A stretch of 7,684 bases of DNA, taken from contig JAFRLP010000023.1 of assembly GCA_017431185.1 (NCBI GenBank), positions 1-7,684 of the forward strand, written 5' to 3'. Below are positions 6,696 through 7,684 of the stretch, piece by piece (the first letter of the stretch is position 1; each line of letters opens with the position of its first letter). Under the pieces are notes generated by a model. It was not told the DNA's origin. It saw only the letters and a program-made list of their open reading frames with translations, and searched no databases. This DNA is from Victivallales bacterium. GTDB lineage: Bacteria; Verrucomicrobiota; Lentisphaeria; Oligosphaerales; Oligosphaeraceae. A program made the position numbers and the translations under genes.

Positions 6696-7230
6696 TGTTT
6701 TCCTCCGAAAGTGTCTGCACATGCGTGAGGCGAATGGCCGAAGCGTACCTCCGTATGCCCAGAAGGGTGGCGAGCGCATCGGCAATGGATACCAGGGCGG
6801 GCGTCAGAAGAAAACTGAAAAACACTGGAGTCAGCAGGAAAAGTAACGGGGGGGGAACCATCCTGAGGTCTTTGCCGATGCATCGTAGGACAGTGTGGAT
6901 GTATTCAAAGAGGGCTGCCTGCGTTCCCAGAATCACCCCTGGAACGGCCTGCAGCCACGCAAAACGCACACTGCCGTGCAGACGCCAGTAGTGCGCCAGC
7001 AGCAGTATCCCTGGCAGGCACAGCAAATGAATGGGAAAGGGACGGGCAAATCCCAAATCCACCGCCACCAACGCGGCCAGCAGCGGAAGTGCGCTGCGTT
7101 TGCCGTCAAAGGCAACGGCAAAATAGAAACCGCATAGGGAGGTGAACGGGACGATGAGGCCTAGGCGTCCCAGTGACAATTCCGTCACTGTGGCGCAGAC
7201 GAGGCAGAATGTCATCCATAAATACGGCAT
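6688..7230 (-). CDS. MreD-like small membrane protein
   Basis: 180 residues with about five or six hydrophobic segments (roughly 3-19, 24-41, 47-60, 65-80, 90-106 and 128-150), matching the size and character of MreD, the inner-membrane partner of MreC/RodA/PBP2 in rod-shape elongation. MreD is poorly conserved, so the call rests on size, hydrophobicity and position directly before a PBP2 gene, as in mreBCD-mrdA clusters. The stop overlaps the PBP2 start (shared ATGGCTAG), so translation is coupled. Its own ATG 7230 lies only three bases after the upstream stop and has no clear Shine-Dalgarno site, which suggests dependence on ribosomes finishing the upstream gene. A further in-frame ATG at 7215 has no better site. 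A C8 run (6848-6855) encodes Pro126-128. No mreC precedes it here. Confidence 0.6.
   Translation of the reverse strand: MPYLWMTFCLVCATVTELSLGRLGLIVPFTSLCGFYFAVAFDGKRSALPLLAALVAVDLGFARPFPIHLLCLPGILLLAHYWRLHGSVRFAWLQAVPGVILGTQAALFEYIHTVLRCIGKDLRMVPPPLLFLLTPVFFSFLLTPALVSIADALATLLGIRRYASAIRLTHVQTLSEENNG
6701..6706 (-). promoter_or_regulatory. ribosome binding site deciding the PBP2 start
   Basis: On the minus strand GGAGGA lies five bases before ATG 6695, inside the last codons of the MreD-like gene. It is a strong site and is the main reason to reject the longer start at 6785. Confidence 0.8.
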
Positions 7231-7233
7231 GGG

Positions 7234-7684
7234 CTAGGAGATTCGGGGGATGGTGGCAAGAAGGAGCAACGCCAGCAGGAAGCAGAGAGGCGAGAGCAGC
7301 CTGCGGCTGGAAGAGGTGGCTGGCTTCGCCGCCAATGAACTGGTCTGGGCGTGGCGGAGGTCGGATTCGGTCGCGGAAGCGGGATTGATCGCCACCGTCC
7401 ATTGGTGTTTTCCAGAGGTGATGTCCAAGACGCCTGCCTCAAGGGGAGCGGTGACGGCCAGCCCGCCTGGCTGCGCCATGCGGATGGTCTGCGCTGGTTT
7501 TTGGTTGATGCGCAAAACCGCAGTGTCCTCCGTGGCTGGAAGGCGAAGCGTGACCCGTTCCCCGCAGGAGCAGTTGTTTCTGTCCGGACCAGGGCGTTGT
7601 CCGCAAAGAAAGGAGGTCATGTTCCAGAGTATGGACGGCCATTGCGGGTGATGGGGTATTTGTCCGCCGCCCTCCGCCAGATTC
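7234..7684 (-). CDS. C-terminal part of a BatA/VWA-type membrane protein (5' end outside window)
   Basis: The minus-strand frame is open from the right edge to a TAG at 7234-7236, giving 149 visible residues; the start lies beyond the window. The visible segment starts in an extracytoplasmic region with H-P-x-W-P (about 12-16), then a beta-strand series with E-R-V-T-L-R-L-P, and V-A-I-N-P-x-x-x-x-E-S-D-L (about 97-109). It ends with a single hydrophobic segment (about 130-146). The pairing of an 'HPxWP' motif with 'VNxxxxESD' near a C-terminal anchor is typical of the BatA/aerotolerance-like proteins, which usually have N-terminal membrane helices and a von Willebrand factor A domain; that part is not in view. 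The exact role of such proteins is unclear; some affect envelope or oxygen tolerance. It is the first visible gene of a tightly packed block with the MreD-like and PBP2 genes. Confidence 0.65.
   Translation of the reverse strand, partial: NLAEGGGQIPHHPQWPSILWNMTSFLCGQRPGPDRNNCSCGERVTLRLPATEDTAVLRINQKPAQTIRMAQPGGLAVTAPLEAGVLDITSGKHQWTVAINPASATESDLRHAQTSSLAAKPATSSSRRLLSPLCFLLALLLLATIPRIS

Noticed and set aside
6696..6785. Longer PBP2 start at 6785
   Set aside because: It would overlap the MreD-like gene by almost 100 bases, whereas ATG 6695 has GGAGGA just upstream and gives a normal basic N-terminus before the anchor helix.
1..7684. Mobile elements, CRISPR arrays, tRNA or rRNA genes
   Set aside because: No regularly spaced repeats, transposase-like frames, terminal inverted repeats or tRNA-like folds were seen on reading both strands.

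Overview
The window (7684 bases, high GC, no RNA genes or mobile elements seen) looks like ordinary chromosome from a Gram-negative, peptidoglycan-containing bacterium. A carbohydrate-active enzyme tail ending in an RNLLGPHH-type beta-sandwich, a Gfo/Idh/MocA dehydrogenase, a BatA/VWA-like membrane protein and a ligase carrying a carbohydrate-binding-like tail together suggest the Planctomycetes-Verrucomicrobia-Lentisphaerae group, perhaps Lentisphaerae. This placement is inference from protein style; no marker gene is present.

Left half, plus strand (1-4244): the 3' end of a glycoside-hydrolase-like gene; a complete Gfo/Idh/MocA oxidoreductase (521-1573); a 92-base gap holding two consecutive hairpins; a polytopic O-antigen ligase/polymerase-like protein with an extra C-terminal beta-sandwich domain (1666-3528); and, overlapping it by four bases (ATGA), a secreted LolA-like/outer-membrane-lipoprotein-sorting-like protein (3525-4244). 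The first two probably concern sugar breakdown or sugar modification. The last two look like a translationally coupled pair working at the periplasmic side of the envelope.

Centre (4245-4838): the two strands converge on a strong GC hairpin that, read on the minus strand, is closed by a cUUCGg tetraloop. Next to it is a small two-repeat DUF1508 (YegP-type) gene on the minus strand, with its own good sigma-70-like promoter and a strong Shine-Dalgarno site.

Right half, minus strand (4839-7684, transcribed right to left): the C-terminal part of a BatA/VWA-like membrane protein, a small MreD-like membrane protein and a class B penicillin-binding protein of the PBP2 (MrdA) type. They are packed with a 3-base gap and an 8-base overlap, so they are probably one operon for envelope and cell-shape functions. 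No mreC lies between the BatA-like gene and the MreD-like gene.

I found no CRISPR, defence island or transposon. The most unusual item is the ligase-plus-binding-domain protein coupled to a LolA-like partner.
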